From Pezicula radicicola (Eukaryota; Ascomycota; Leotiomycetes; Helotiales; Dermateaceae), in NCBI GenBank assembly GCA_003008705.1, contig PDUO01000005.1, positions 809,997 through 873,996 on the forward strand: a DNA stretch of 64,000 bases, in the 5' to 3' direction. This document shows, in pieces, positions 1-10,985 of this stretch. Numbering within the stretch: the stretch's first letter is position 1; every line of letters starts with the position of its first letter. The notes below the pieces were generated by a model, which was given only the letters and a program-made list of their open reading frames with translations, searched no databases and was not told the origin of the DNA. Both the position numbers and the translations under genes were made by a program.

Positions 1-728
1 CAACCATTTGGCTTCCCGTGATTGCAGACGTCGATAGATGCTGCCGAGGGTCTCAAAGGGATCGATGCCTTTACATGAACTTGCAAGAGACTTGACCTCG
101 GGAGAAGAATTTTTGTTCTGGGATGCAATGAGGAGCAGAACTCGATCGATTTCCTCGACCGTCACGTCGTTTACTTGGGCGCGAACAGCTATATCCTATA
201 AAGCCATCAATACTCGGTAGCAGGATGTATCCAGTTAGATTACTACTAGCCAAACCCACTGTCATCAACAGACTTCTGTGATGTATTCCCCTCGGGATTC
301 AAAGCTCAACGAAAGAGTCTGAGAAACTGTGTCTATTTCACTTGATAAGTACTCACATTGATATATCTCATGACGCGCTCTAAGCAAGCACCAAGATCCC
401 CATGGCGATTGCTGCGCGCCCATTCTTGCAGTTCATAAAGTTTTGCGTTTGGAACTGCCAAAGCCCTTCCCACAAGGTGCTCGAGTCTGTATCCATCTAA
501 GCCATAGACTCTTCCTGTATCCCTCTGCACCCAAATGGATCGTGTTATCGCATCACCATTACTATCGAATGCATTGAGCCGGTTTTTGTGGTTTCTGAAC
601 CATTGAATCATAGTGTCATTTGTTTGCTTGGCCGCGACCCTCGGAAGCAGAGTGGGGCCTTTAAATTTGGTCGCAATTTGTTCCAGCCCATCTAATAGAT
701 CGCAGAGATAGACGAACCGGAATGGCAT
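1..728 (-). CDS. N-terminal part of a fungal ATP-dependent DNA ligase-domain protein (runs off left edge)
   Basis: Two exons are visible: 728-357 (124 codons, starting MPFRFVYLCDLL) and 195-1, joined through an intron at 356-196 with a GTGAGT donor and TATAG acceptor; the phase is kept exactly. The joined 189 residues look like the helical N-terminal DNA-binding domain found ahead of the nucleotidyltransferase core in a fungal-specific group of ligase-like proteins. The clues are the YVCDLL-type start, the W-F-R-N-H region, a 'VYGLDGYRLEHLVGRAL' stretch, and 'LGSIYRRLQSREAKWL' at the end, which in the family precedes the catalytic KxDG lysine. That catalytic part lies outside the window, so activity cannot be judged. 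The gene is divergent from the next one. The assignment rests on pattern memory and is moderate. Confidence 0.62.
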
Positions 729-1748
729 GATGACTGCGACTCATGGTCAGGAAGAAGGATGCAGAAATAATGCGCAGAATAACAAGAGGCTGTGAAGGGG
801 AAAGATGCGAGTAGGAGATGCGATATGATGGAGATGTTGTGTTGATGTTGTGTTGATGTTGGTGGATGAGACCCACAAACCATAGACGCGGGGCGGCTGA
901 TACCACGTAATCCCGTGACGCTCAAACAAAGATGGGACTCTGGTGGCCGAACCTTTCTGCGCACTACCAACTAGCACGCTCTCTTTTGCCTTCAAACTCA
1001 ACTTTTACCTTATTGTATATACTTAGTCCAAAATACAATACCATTCAACTACCTAGTAACCATCATAACATGTAATAAAAAGATATACCCTTAAACTAAG
1101 CCTAACCCCTACCAACCCACCACCAGCCCTGCTGATCAGTGTTCCTTACTTTTATTTGGTTACAGTAGGTTACAGTACATACATGACTTTTGACCTTCTG
1201 AAATCTAATCTACGAAAGGCACAAGCCATGCTGTAGTAGCAGCGTAAGCACAAAGACAAGACTCGGCCACCGGAATTGCCTTGCCCCATCCGAAGTCCTG
1301 GGGCTTTCCTTTGACAAGGGGGCATGTCGCTCAGATGTCTTCTCATTTGCGACGAATCAAGCAGGTTGTCGTTGCAATCGAGCATGGATCAGTTATTTCA
1401 AGGGCAACAGCTGCGTTGGTCGAATCTCCTGAAATAAACATCCCAAGAGGCAAAAAGCTCCTCTTTCACTCTCACTTTACCTCTATTTTGTTTCTTCACC
1501 TGCTCACGACTTCATGATTGTTTGATTCCATTTTTCATTCCTTTCTCTCTTCCCTCTGCTGGATGTTGGAGGTCCTCTTTGTCACTGTGCCTTTGATTAT
1601 TTACGGGGTTCTGGACAATAACAACAAACCGAGCAAACGTCTGGGCATGACTACGACAACCACGAGGAGAACTTCTTGGGCATCACTGAACCACGAAAAA
1701 GTCTCCGTGCCTGTCTGGAATCCTCAAGACTCGGTATGCTCCATCGCA
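729..1748. promoter_or_regulatory. Intergenic region between divergent genes
   Basis: No convincing gene is present. Several open frames on the minus strand at 660-1000 have no start context and are likely leader of the ligase-like gene. A repeated TGTTGATGTTG tract lies at about 835-862. A CT-rich stretch at about 1455-1560, typical of fungal promoters and leaders, sits ahead of the plus-strand gene. Confidence 0.4.
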
Positions 1749-3401
1749 ATGGCTACTCGACGCAGATCATCAACAGTCAATCGCGCCTCGATCGAGGAGA
1801 TACTGAAATCAGGGGACAATACCCAACCTGCCGCCCCTCCAAGCCCACACTTTACTACATCTCCTAAGAGGATGTCCACGGCTTCGACGACCTCCACAAC
1901 CTCTGGCGCGATGGAACCTCCTCAATCTACACGGCCATTGTCATTCACTCCACGAACGAGACCAAACCGACTCTCGCTGCAATTTCCAGTCTCTACCAGC
2001 ACAACCACAGAGTCGGCGAGACCGACTCCCACATCATCAAATGCACCCTCAGTTCCCGCAACACCCAATGTGGCTGCCATGCCTTCACCAAACGACCCCA
2101 CTGCTTTCCTCGAGGCACTTGCTGGGCAGGAGCGGAAAGTACTCGAATTGAAGGAAGAGCTTGAGAAAGCAGAGAAAGATTTGGAAATATTGAAGAAGAA
2201 ATGGGCGTATCATGAAGCAACGAAGAAACGTCAGGAGGTCAGGCATGTCGAACAGCTGCAACCGTTGCAGACGGTCGCGACTGGCGGTGATAGTAAACCG
2301 GAAGAAAAGACACTGCGGCGTAGTATTGAACAAGACAGAAGGAGGTCTATGCTAGCCAACATCCAGGTGGAATCTCGCCGGAGGGTCTTTTCTGGCAGCC
2401 ATACACGAACACTCTCCCTCCTATCTCCAGAGCGATCGACACACGGCCAGGCCCAGCCATTTCCACCAGTACGAGAGTCCTCGACCGATAGCCGGAACTC
2501 TGAGCATAGTCTACCGAGAAGCACGACTATGCCAGACCCCAGCCAAGGCATCAGTAGAATATCGTTACAGCGTGGAAATAGGCATTCGTTCCAGGGGCCA
2601 TCAACGGATGGAGTTAAACAGATCGCACAAGATGTCAAAGCAGGGCTATGGACTTTTTTAGAAGACTTGCGGCAGGCTACGGTTGGAGACGAGGCTGTCA
2701 ATGGCACTTCGCATCACTCCACCGATGGCTCTTCTCTTCACGGTCATAATCACAATCAGCGAGGCAGCAAAGGAAGCCTGCTGACTAGTGGGAGAGGTCG
2801 TAATACTCAGTCAAAATCGCCAGTTAGAACCTGGGACAATGTTGTTGGAGCAAGTCCAGAGCATGGACACGATTTGCTAGGGCACGATTGGCCTGAAAAG
2901 TCTGCAGAGGGACAAGCCAAGAAGCCTTCACTGAAAAAGAAAAGGAGCAAATCAATGATAGCATTGACAACTCCTTCTGTCATTGATTCCTTGGATGATG
3001 ATTGGGCAAATTGGGACTCTCCCACCCCAAACTCTCCAAGGTGGAGCGGAAGCACGCTTCAAGACCCCCTTACGCCTTCAAACCATAGTACCATGAAGTA
3101 AGCTCCCATCAATATTCATTCTTCTGACCATGACTAATTGAAGTCCTTTAGATCTATTGAGACTGATACCCCACCAAAGCAAAGCGGAGAGATTCCATGG
3201 CCGGATCTTCACAATCTCAAGCAGAACTTGACACCAAGCCATTTACACCGCACCGTTTCAACCATAATGAAAGAGTGGGAAAAGTCACTCACGCCTCCAC
3301 CCGAAGATCGTCAAGATCCCCTCAACTCAAAAACCGAGTCACGGTCTCAGCCGCAGTCCAACTCTACGGTCTTTTCAAACATTGATGCTTGTTTGATGTA
3401 A
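1749..3401 (+). CDS. Serine-rich coiled-coil protein resembling fungal DUF4048 proteins
   Basis: Exons 1749-3097 and 3152-3401 (GTAAGC donor, TTTAG acceptor) give 532 residues. I chose the ATG at 1749 (MATRRRSSTVNRASIEEIL); the frame is open upstream to 1518, with another ATG at 1647, but that stretch is CT-rich leader-like DNA. The protein is mostly disordered: Ser/Thr/Pro-rich blocks, a predicted coiled coil at about residues 120-165 (QERKVLELKEELEKAEKDL) and a short conserved-looking motif near residues 300-318 (LWTFLEDLRQATVGDEA) that I associate with fungal DUF4048 proteins. Basic clusters (KKKRSK) near residue 400 could direct nuclear entry. The C-terminus has a short helical segment (TVSTIMKEWEKSL). 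Function is unknown; the DUF4048 link is from memory. Confidence 0.72.
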
Positions 3402-3898
3402 CAATTCCACCACGAGACGATATTGTATCTTTACGCCAGTTCACTGACCGAGGCGCCATTGACTTCCAACTCTAGCGCCTTGGGTAGTGAACTCATGCTG
3501 TATGTTTTATATACGGATGATGGATACGATATGCCTGACTACACATGTTTTTGATCTTGAGTTTGCATTGCTTTGATTGCGCAGCGTAATGAAGGACCGA
3601 AACCTCTCACGATGAATAATGAAAAAGTAAAGAATGAATGTGTTGGATCTGTTTGTTTTTTGGAACACTTATATCTTATTCTTATTGTTTATTCTTAGAG
3701 AGATATACTGCGCACATTTAGAATGGGGAGGAGCTTTGTTTTAGAGATCAAAATAATGAATAACATTTGGAATTTTTGATAGATCGATTTTATTCGGAAG
3801 AAACACATAACTCCTTGAACTCCTCTAAGTATGTTTACTTATGCAGTACTTTTCTCTACGCTCGACGGCTTTTCAGAGCCATCTACCATGATACATGC
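3402..3898. other. Intergenic, convergent 3' ends
   Basis: This stretch separates the converging 3' ends of the DUF4048-like gene and PWP2. It is AT-rich with TATATA and AATAAT runs and probably holds both polyadenylation regions. No gene is seen. Confidence 0.4.
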
Positions 3899-6684
3899 TT
3901 AATCAAGACCTAGCCATTCCGTCTCCTCGCCGTCTTCTTCCATTTCAACGACTTCCCCGTTCCCAATCAACTTTACTTGGCCATCCTGCTGCCCGTTCTC
4001 CTTCGTGGCTACGGGCTGGCTAAGCAAATAGTCAATCATATAAACATTATCTTCTGCCAACCTTCTCAACTCATCCCTAATTCTGGCAACAGCACGCCCC
4101 ACAACACGTAACTCAGCATCAACCATACCCCTGTTATCGGCAACCCACTGCCCATGTTCTCTCAAAACTGCTTGTATCCACAGCAAGCAGAACTCTAAAT
4201 GAGGTGATTCTTCTGTTTGTAGAGCTACGAAGCGAAGGAGGCGGGGGATGTAGACTATAGGGAGTTGAGATACGGTGAGCGTTATGGAGCCGGGTGGGAT
4301 GCCTTCGTAGACGCGGCGAAGGAGAGGAGCTTCGTTGAGGCGGAAAGCCATGATGAGGGCTTTGAGGTAGTCCTTGTCTTTTTCGAGGACATGGAGAGTA
4401 GACGATGGGGTGATGGTTAGGTCGAGATCAATGGGATCGAAGAGGGGTGTTGTATCGAGACTGTATATTAAGAGGCCTTCAGTGGAGGCAGCGCAGAACG
4501 AGCGACCCGTGGGCGCGAAAGAAACGCCGGTCACACGTACGTCTGGCATTTTCTTTCGTGTTGCTGTATCTCCGCCTCGAGTCGAGCCTGGAAGTGTTCT
4601 ATCGATGCGGTCCTCGAGGTCAGATGCTTCACCTTGCTCATCGATGAGGCCTGCTGGCCCAGCTTCGGTCATATATTTGCTGTTGAGGAATTCTTGAGTT
4701 CCAGAAAGAGACAGGTTAATGCTAACGGTGTAGCGTTTAAGAAGGACTAGTGAAGTGACGGAATAGAGACATATGTACTTGCTGTTTCCGCCCGCAAGAA
4801 CACAGCTTCCATCGGAGCTGTATCTGATGGTGCTGAAGCTCTTATTTCCTGCGGCATTAGCAGCAGTTCGACGGTCAGTGATTTTGCGACCTCCTGACAC
4901 ATCTCGCCGGCCATCAACTCCTGACTGCTGCTCTGCTTCCGAAACTGACCAGAAAGTAAGCTGGCCATCTAGTGTTGAAACTGCAAGTTGCAATGAGTCT
5001 GGGCGAAAGGCAACATCGAGAACATCTGCTTGGAGTTGAAGTGGCTCGCTGGTCTGTGTTCGATTGAATATTGACCAAATACGGACTGTATGGTCCCAAC
5101 TTCCACTGACTACAACTCCGCCATCTGGAGCGAATGCGAGTGATGAAATTGGTCCCTCATGGCCCGCAAGTCGATCGAGTAATTGACCGGTTTGGACTGA
5201 CCAGATGTGGATTTCAAAGGAATCAAGAGAGCCTGCGCAAACAACTTCGCCACTAGGATCTACCGCCAGAGATGAGAAAGAAAGACGAGTAGGTGCTGTG
5301 AACGTGCGAAAGTTTCGATATCTGATTAGATCCCAGGCTCTAATAGAACCGTCCAAACTCGACGTAAAAAGGACATTTCCCTTTTTGGCAAACTCGCAGG
5401 CTGTAACTCCACTGGTGTGTTCGGTGAACGTGACAATACAAAAACCTGAATTAACATCCCATACTTTAATTTTGCCATCGTCTGCCGTTGTAATGATCCG
5501 CTGTCCGTCTGGAGAATATACTAAGGAATTCATAGAATCGAAATGACCCTGCTGCTTCAAGATATACGACTCCGATTGCCACTCCCAGACAAGAAGCTGA
5601 CCAAGCTTCGAAGCTCCAAAAGCTAGCCATTCGCCAGTCTTGTTGATCGTGACAAAATCGATATCATTCTGCGATATGCTCAGGGTATGTATCATGTTAA
5701 AATCGGGCATTTCGTATAATCCAAAGACACCATTCGAGAAACCTGCCACAAGTAGGTTTGATTGGGCATGGTATGCCACGCACTTTACCTTGGCATTGTT
5801 TTGTAAAAAGTAATGTCGTTCGGTGATTCTCCACCGCATATGAGTATCATCCTCGACATCTTCCATTTCTTCGTCTTCCTTTGGTTCTGGCGCATTGGGG
5901 TTCCGTATATATTGCCATTGAAAAACGGCTCCATCTTTACTTACGGTGTAAATTGTTTCTTGGTCCTTTGAGAACCAAGCACCAAGCACTCCTTCCCTGT
6001 GTCCTGCCATGGTCGTTGGTTCGAAACCATCCTCCGGATCTAAGCTCCATATTCGTGCAGTCAAGTCCTTCGCTGCACTTAGAAAGAAACGAGAATCGCT
6101 GGACCATTCTAGACTCTGGACAGTATCATAATGTCCTGCGTATACCCTATGTCTTATGAATGGTGCAAATTCAAGCTCGCCGTCTGTGTTCTGGTCCGGC
6201 GTTGATGGCGTATGCCATACTTCGATGTGACGACCAACTCCTACTGCGAAATGCCGCCCCGAAGGTGAAAAGGCTAGAGCGGAGACAGGCGATTTGAATG
6301 AGAAATGATGTAAGGCGATTCTTCTTGGTACATTCGTCAAAATTGCTCGTCCATCCTCGTCAATTGAGAGTAGAAGATTACCCCGCGGCGTCAGTCCTAA
6401 TCTTGCTATGTTTTTCCGATGCGCAAAAGGAAGAGTATGCGACTTGTTACTGTAGTATTGTCAGAGAGAAACCATTCAACAATTCCATAGAAGTCATACT
6501 TGACCAGGTCGAAAACCGTTACACGGTTCCCTACCGGTGAAAAAAGACAAGATCCATCCGGACTGAACAGCAGGTTTCCCTGACTATAAACAGTCCCTAG
6601 AAGGTTGGAGAACTGAAGATTGATTGATTAGCGTATACTCGTCTGGGAGGTTGAATTGTGGTATACCTTAAACTCCGTCTTCAT
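3899..6684 (-). CDS. PWP2: U3 snoRNP/SSU processome WD40 protein Pwp2 (Utp1)
   Basis: Three exons, 6684-6667 (18 nt, MKTEFK), 6612-6500 and 6449-3899, splice in frame to 893 residues, the expected size. The N-terminus reads MKTEFK-FSNLLGTVY, then VFDLVNNKSHTLPF, matching the family pattern. The first two thirds are WD40 repeats forming two beta-propellers (repeat ends such as VWDVNSG, AWDLI, IWSIFN). The last part, from about residue 730, is the Utp12-type helical domain (LKALIMAFRLNEAPLLRRVYE). Pwp2 is a core subunit of the UTP-B complex, which loads onto the 5' external transcribed spacer of pre-rRNA in the nucleolus and is needed for 18S rRNA maturation. An acidic stretch (KEDEEMEDVEDD) lies in the first propeller. 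The gene shares a 335-bp divergent promoter with the septin gene. Confidence 0.95.
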
Positions 6685-7019
6685 TATTATCGTTGTATTG
6701 GCATCTTTGTTCGGCTTCAAAGCTCAACTTTTTGTCGCAGCCGCGTCGATATTTTTTGACAGCCGACAGCCTTCAGCCACCAGGCGAAACAGAAATTCCC
6801 GCCGGCAGCAGATCCCTGCTAGCTTCATATCCAATGTCGGGGTCTGCAAGCGACTCAGGGGAATTTCGAACCTCCTGAAGGAGAGCACGAGCGGTGGAAA
6901 CTTCAATCAACGGCTTTGCATACAAGTTCACCTCACTTTTTGCACTTTATCAGCACGATACCCAGAACCCCTTCAATACACACACGACAGAAGTGAACCT
7001 TCTGCAGATATCTTCGCAA
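6685..7019. promoter_or_regulatory. Divergent promoter between PWP2 and the septin gene
   Basis: Only 335 bp separate the two start codons. The DNA is mixed with CT-rich stretches on the plus strand (about 6950-7015) leading into the septin ATG. Frames crossing it have no coding features. It must carry both 5' leaders. Confidence 0.5.
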
Positions 7020-8338
7020 ATGGCTCCACCTACCTCAGAGAGCGCATCCCCCATTGGGATTGCGAATTTGCCAAACCAACGTCACAAGATTGTCGCAAAG
7101 CGAGGAGCAGCTTTCACAATCATGGTAGGCTATATTGAATGAGGATTAACATATGATGGAGTTGCTAACACATAAAAAGGTTGCTGGTGAATCAGGACTT
7201 GGAAAGACCACCTTTATCAACACTCTCTTTTCCACCACAATCAAGAACTACGCCGACCACAAGCGCCGACACGCCAAGCAGGTTGACAAGACTGTCGAGA
7301 TCGAGATCACAAAGGCTGAGTTGGAGGAGAAATTCTTCAAGGGTAGGATACAACATGTCGAACAATGATGGAATTGAGGCTGATAATATCATAGTCCGTT
7401 TGACTGTTATTGACACCCCTGGCTTTGGAGACTATGTCAACAACCGCGATTCTTGGATGCCAATCATCGAATTCTTGGACGATCAGCATGAATCTTATAT
7501 GTTGCAAGAGCAACAACCCCGCCGTGTTGACAAAATTGATCTCCGTGTCCACGCATGCTTGTACTTCATCAGACCCACTGGGCACACCCTGAAGCCGCTG
7601 GATATCGAGGTCATGAAGAGACTCAGCTCAAGAGTCAATTTGATCCCAGTTGTTGCAAAGGCGGATACCCTCAGCCCTGTCGACCTAGCACGATACAAGC
7701 AAAGAGTACGATAAAACATCTTTTTTTCTGGTGAGCAACGTTTACTGACAATGCTACAGATTCGCGCTGTCATCGAGGCCCAAGGCATCAAGATCTATAC
7801 ACCCCCTGTCGAAGAGGACGATGAGGCTGCCGCTCAGCACGCAAAGAGCTTGATGGCGGCTATGCCATTTGCCGTCATCGGTTCCGAGAAGGATGTCAAG
7901 ACTGGTGATGGACGCATCGTCAAGGGCCGACAATACTCATGGGGAGTTGCAGAAGTTGAAAATGAGGACCACTGCGATTTCAAGAAGCTGAGATCCATTC
8001 TCATTCGGACACACATGCTCGATCTCATCCACACAACTGAGGAAGCTCATTACGAGGCATACCGTGCCCAGCAAATGGAAACTAGAAAGTTTGGTGAGGC
8101 TAGACCAAGAAAGCTGGACAACCCTAAGTTTAAGGAGGAAGAAGAGAGCTTGAGAAAGCGATTCACCGAGCAGGTCAAGATTGAGGAGCACAGATTCAGG
8201 CAGTGGGAGCAGAAGCTCATCAGCGAGCGTGACCGTTTGAACAAGGATTTGGAGAGCACACACGCAGCCATCAAGTCTCTGGAGCAAGAGCTTGAGACCA
8301 TGCAAGGCAGTGCTGTTCGCAGCCACGGCCGTCGTTAG
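7020..8338 (+). CDS. CDC12: Septin, Cdc12/AspC type
   Basis: Four exons (7020-7124, 7180-7342, 7395-7705, 7760-8338) join in frame to 385 residues. Septins are GTP-binding proteins that polymerise into hetero-oligomeric filaments at septa, hyphal tips and branch points. G1 P-loop GESGLGKT is at 38-45, G3 DTPG at 96-99 and G4 AKAD at 177-180. The polybasic stretch after G1 (DHKRRHAKQ) fits membrane phosphoinositide contact. The septin unique element is followed by a C-terminal coiled coil at about 312-377, which is typical of Cdc12 and Cdc3/Cdc11 classes. The start MAPPTSESASPIGIANLPNQ and absence of a long N-terminal extension favour Cdc12 (AspC in Aspergillus). All catalytic motifs are intact. 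It converges on the kinase gene at 8617. Confidence 0.93.
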
Positions 8339-8616
8339 GTTGGATTCGTGTGTCATACTTTTCTCACCACACGGGCACAAAATGGGTGGAGGTGCTTCAC
8401 GGTTGCAAGCGGGTCATTGACAACGCCTTTTCTCTCTTCTGTTGCAGCTTTTAGTCCACGAGACTGTTTAATTATAGGCTGGCTTCACGGAGCTTTTATT
8501 TTCTACTACCTTTAGCCACGATGTAATTCATGTTTCTCTATGATACCAATTCTTCTTCAATATTGTGCTAGTGCGATATGAATATGCGAATAGATAACCT
8601 CTTATATTTTAATGCT

Positions 8617-10067
8617 CTAGACAGCATCCATGCTTGCCCGTGTCGTAAGTTGCTCGTTCTTGTTTCCTAACTTTGAGATCTGCAAGAATGCATCAACGCC
8701 ATAACCTTCTAGACTATGCAACTCCAAACTTCCAGCCCAATACTCGGCGTACACACGACTTAGCGGGAGTCCCATTCCCAGACGTAAATTAGGCGGCCTA
8801 CTTGATAATGAAGATAATGAGGAATCACCATGGGTATGATTTGGTGTCTGTAACTGTTCTTGGGGGACCTGGACTTCTTGTAATGTAGCAGCCATTTTTG
8901 GGACCTGGTGGAGATTCTCGAGGCGCTGATTACTTCGAGGTCCTTTACTGAATGCCCATAAGTAGGGTAAAATGTCTCTTGGTATACCGCCACCTTGGTC
9001 AGAGACTCGAATGATGACATGCTGCGGCGCTTCGCAGACCGTGATCTCAATTGGTGGAGGTTTCTTGTCCGTTTGACCTTTCTTCGTGGTTTTCTCTACG
9101 ACAGCTTGGATCGAGTTCCGAAGAAGTTCTCCGATGATATATTCGAGGTGGCTGAGAATGTAGGGGAATGTTGCGTCGAGGTGGCCTTCGAGCTTTATTT
9201 CTGGGAGGATTACACCTTCGCCGTATGCTGCTTGGGCGAGGGCTTGTACCTCTTTGCCACAGCGAGATACAACTTCTTTAGCGTTGCATTTTAGGAAGAC
9301 TTCTCCCACGAATTCGGATTCGATGGGTTTAGCATCGGGGAAGTGCCAGGGTGAGTTAAATGTTTCTGTTAGGGCAAGGTGTTGCTCTGCTATGACGCGG
9401 CGAGATATACGCTGCAATTGAATAGTTAGCTTTGTGATTTTGAATTGTTAGTTTGGTACGTACAGAACGGAGGATAGTGTTCATGAATTTATCCATGTCT
9501 TCTGGCTTCATGAGATCTTTACACTCCAATACACCCATTGCCAACTTCGGTATGACAGTCAGATGCTCCTTCAGCGTTTGGGCAATGCTTTTGCATAGCT
9601 CTTCATTGTCCTCCAAAGTTTTGACCTCTCGTACTCTACGGAGACTCTCAAATGCCTTGTAGTATAGTTCGTAGACCTGGCTAATATGTGGATTTGTGAC
9701 AACGACATAGGGCAATGTCTGCATGTCGCGGATCCGATGTGCAAGCCTCGTAGGTAGTTCTGTCCGCACATAGTTGGCAGAGCTTATGAGACGTGCTTCG
9801 GTGAGTGATCGGCCGAATACCATTAGCTGTCTTAGAGAAATGGGACGAGCCTCCTTTGCTACCCATCTACATACGCAATGGTCAGTATATTATTCACTGC
9901 CATGGAGGGCAGTGGACTTACTCGTCGAGCACCGAAGCAGGTCTCCATGGCGGCGCATTGTGAAGTGGTCGCGTGTGTGACTGGAGCTCCCAAATGTGAG
10001 TAGGAGAGCTGGCTGCTCTCGTCAACCGTGAGGTCTTTGCGCCATTCTGCGAGCAGGATCGCAGCAT
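8617..10067 (-). CDS. Mitochondrial pyruvate/branched-chain ketoacid dehydrogenase kinase family protein
   Basis: Exons 10067-9922, 9866-9464 and 9411-8617 splice in frame to 447 residues. The N-terminus (MLRSCSQNGAKTSRLTRAA) is Arg-rich without acidic residues for its first 25 residues, as expected for a mitochondrial presequence. Residues of about 60-220 form the helical BCDHK adaptor domain (VFGRSLTEARLISSANYVR). The GHKL ATPase follows, with N-box Asn282 (ELLRNSIQAVVE), G1 box DQGGG at 321-325 and G2 box GMGLPLSR starting at 395. A Ser/Gln-rich insertion (about 345-390) sits in the ATP lid. Such kinases phosphorylate E1-alpha of PDH or BCKDH on serine and switch the complex off. Sequence alone does not separate PDK from BCKDK; fungi carry two to three paralogues (Pkp1/Pkp2 types). 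Confidence 0.88.
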
Positions 10068-10985
10068 GCCGGCGATTCCATAAATTTCAAAAGCTAACTT
10101 AGAACTTTACGTGGTCTTGCCTTGGTTGAGTGAGCTTGGGTGGGAGTAGTTTCAGGAATATTCAGGTCGTGGATGAGTTGAAGTCTAGGCGGGGAAGAAG
10201 AGCTCGTTGGACATGCGTGACACCATTCACCGGTCATTCGACATCGAAACGTGGGGCGCTGAAAACTTGATTACTTTTGATACAGATATCTAAGGATAGC
10301 ACAACATGCACATTCATGTCCTACGGCACCGTTTACAATGACTCACAGATTCCGAGGGGTGAGTTCTATGGTGTTGAAGCTGCCAATGGCTCGGTACAGG
10401 ACGAAAGAGGTACTGTACCTTACGGAAAGCAAAGTCCAGAACATCCATCGAGCCTCAAGGATCCAAGGACCAATCTCTTCAGCCCAACAAGCAAATCCAT
10501 GTACAAACATAACGACACCGACTGCTATTGGTAGATTCTTATGTCTTGCACTGCTTTCCAGTTTACATCCCCTTCTCGTACTAGAACAATGTTGTCTAGG
10601 TTGAAAACAGTCGACTGATTTGAGACTCGTAGTACCGGCACCTCTTCGGGGGTAGGATTCATTCTTCAAGCTTCACCTTTATTTGTTTCTATTGAGGTCT
10701 TGTAGGAATAAGAAAGTAGGGCCTTGCAATTGGATAAAAGGATCAAGCATTGTTTCAATAAGATCCTGTTTACTTTCCCATTGTCTTCGTACAGGGATTC
10801 ACTGTAGGGGCCCGTTTTGTAATTTGTGGCTTAATCTCGAATAATGCCATGCCAACATCCGAGCGAGAGCTTCGACTTTAATCGAATCTCGACGAAAACA
10901 TCCATCCACCAGCTTCATCAAGCATCCAATTTTCATCAGTCTACACAATCTTTCTCCAAGTAGATATTTCTCAATTACAGTCATC
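10068..10985. promoter_or_regulatory. Intergenic region between divergent kinase and SFH5 genes
   Basis: There is no supported gene. Small open frames at 10277-10600 lack codon or domain character. A GGTAC-rich inverted element (GGTACAG...GTACTGTACC) lies at about 10393-10421. The last ~100 bp before 10986 are CA/TC-rich, as in a leader. Confidence 0.4.

Noticed and set aside
1518..1748. N-terminal extension MFDSIFHSF... of the DUF4048-like protein
   Set aside because: CT-rich leader-like DNA; the hydrophobic stretch does not fit the disordered protein, so the ATG at 1749 is preferred.
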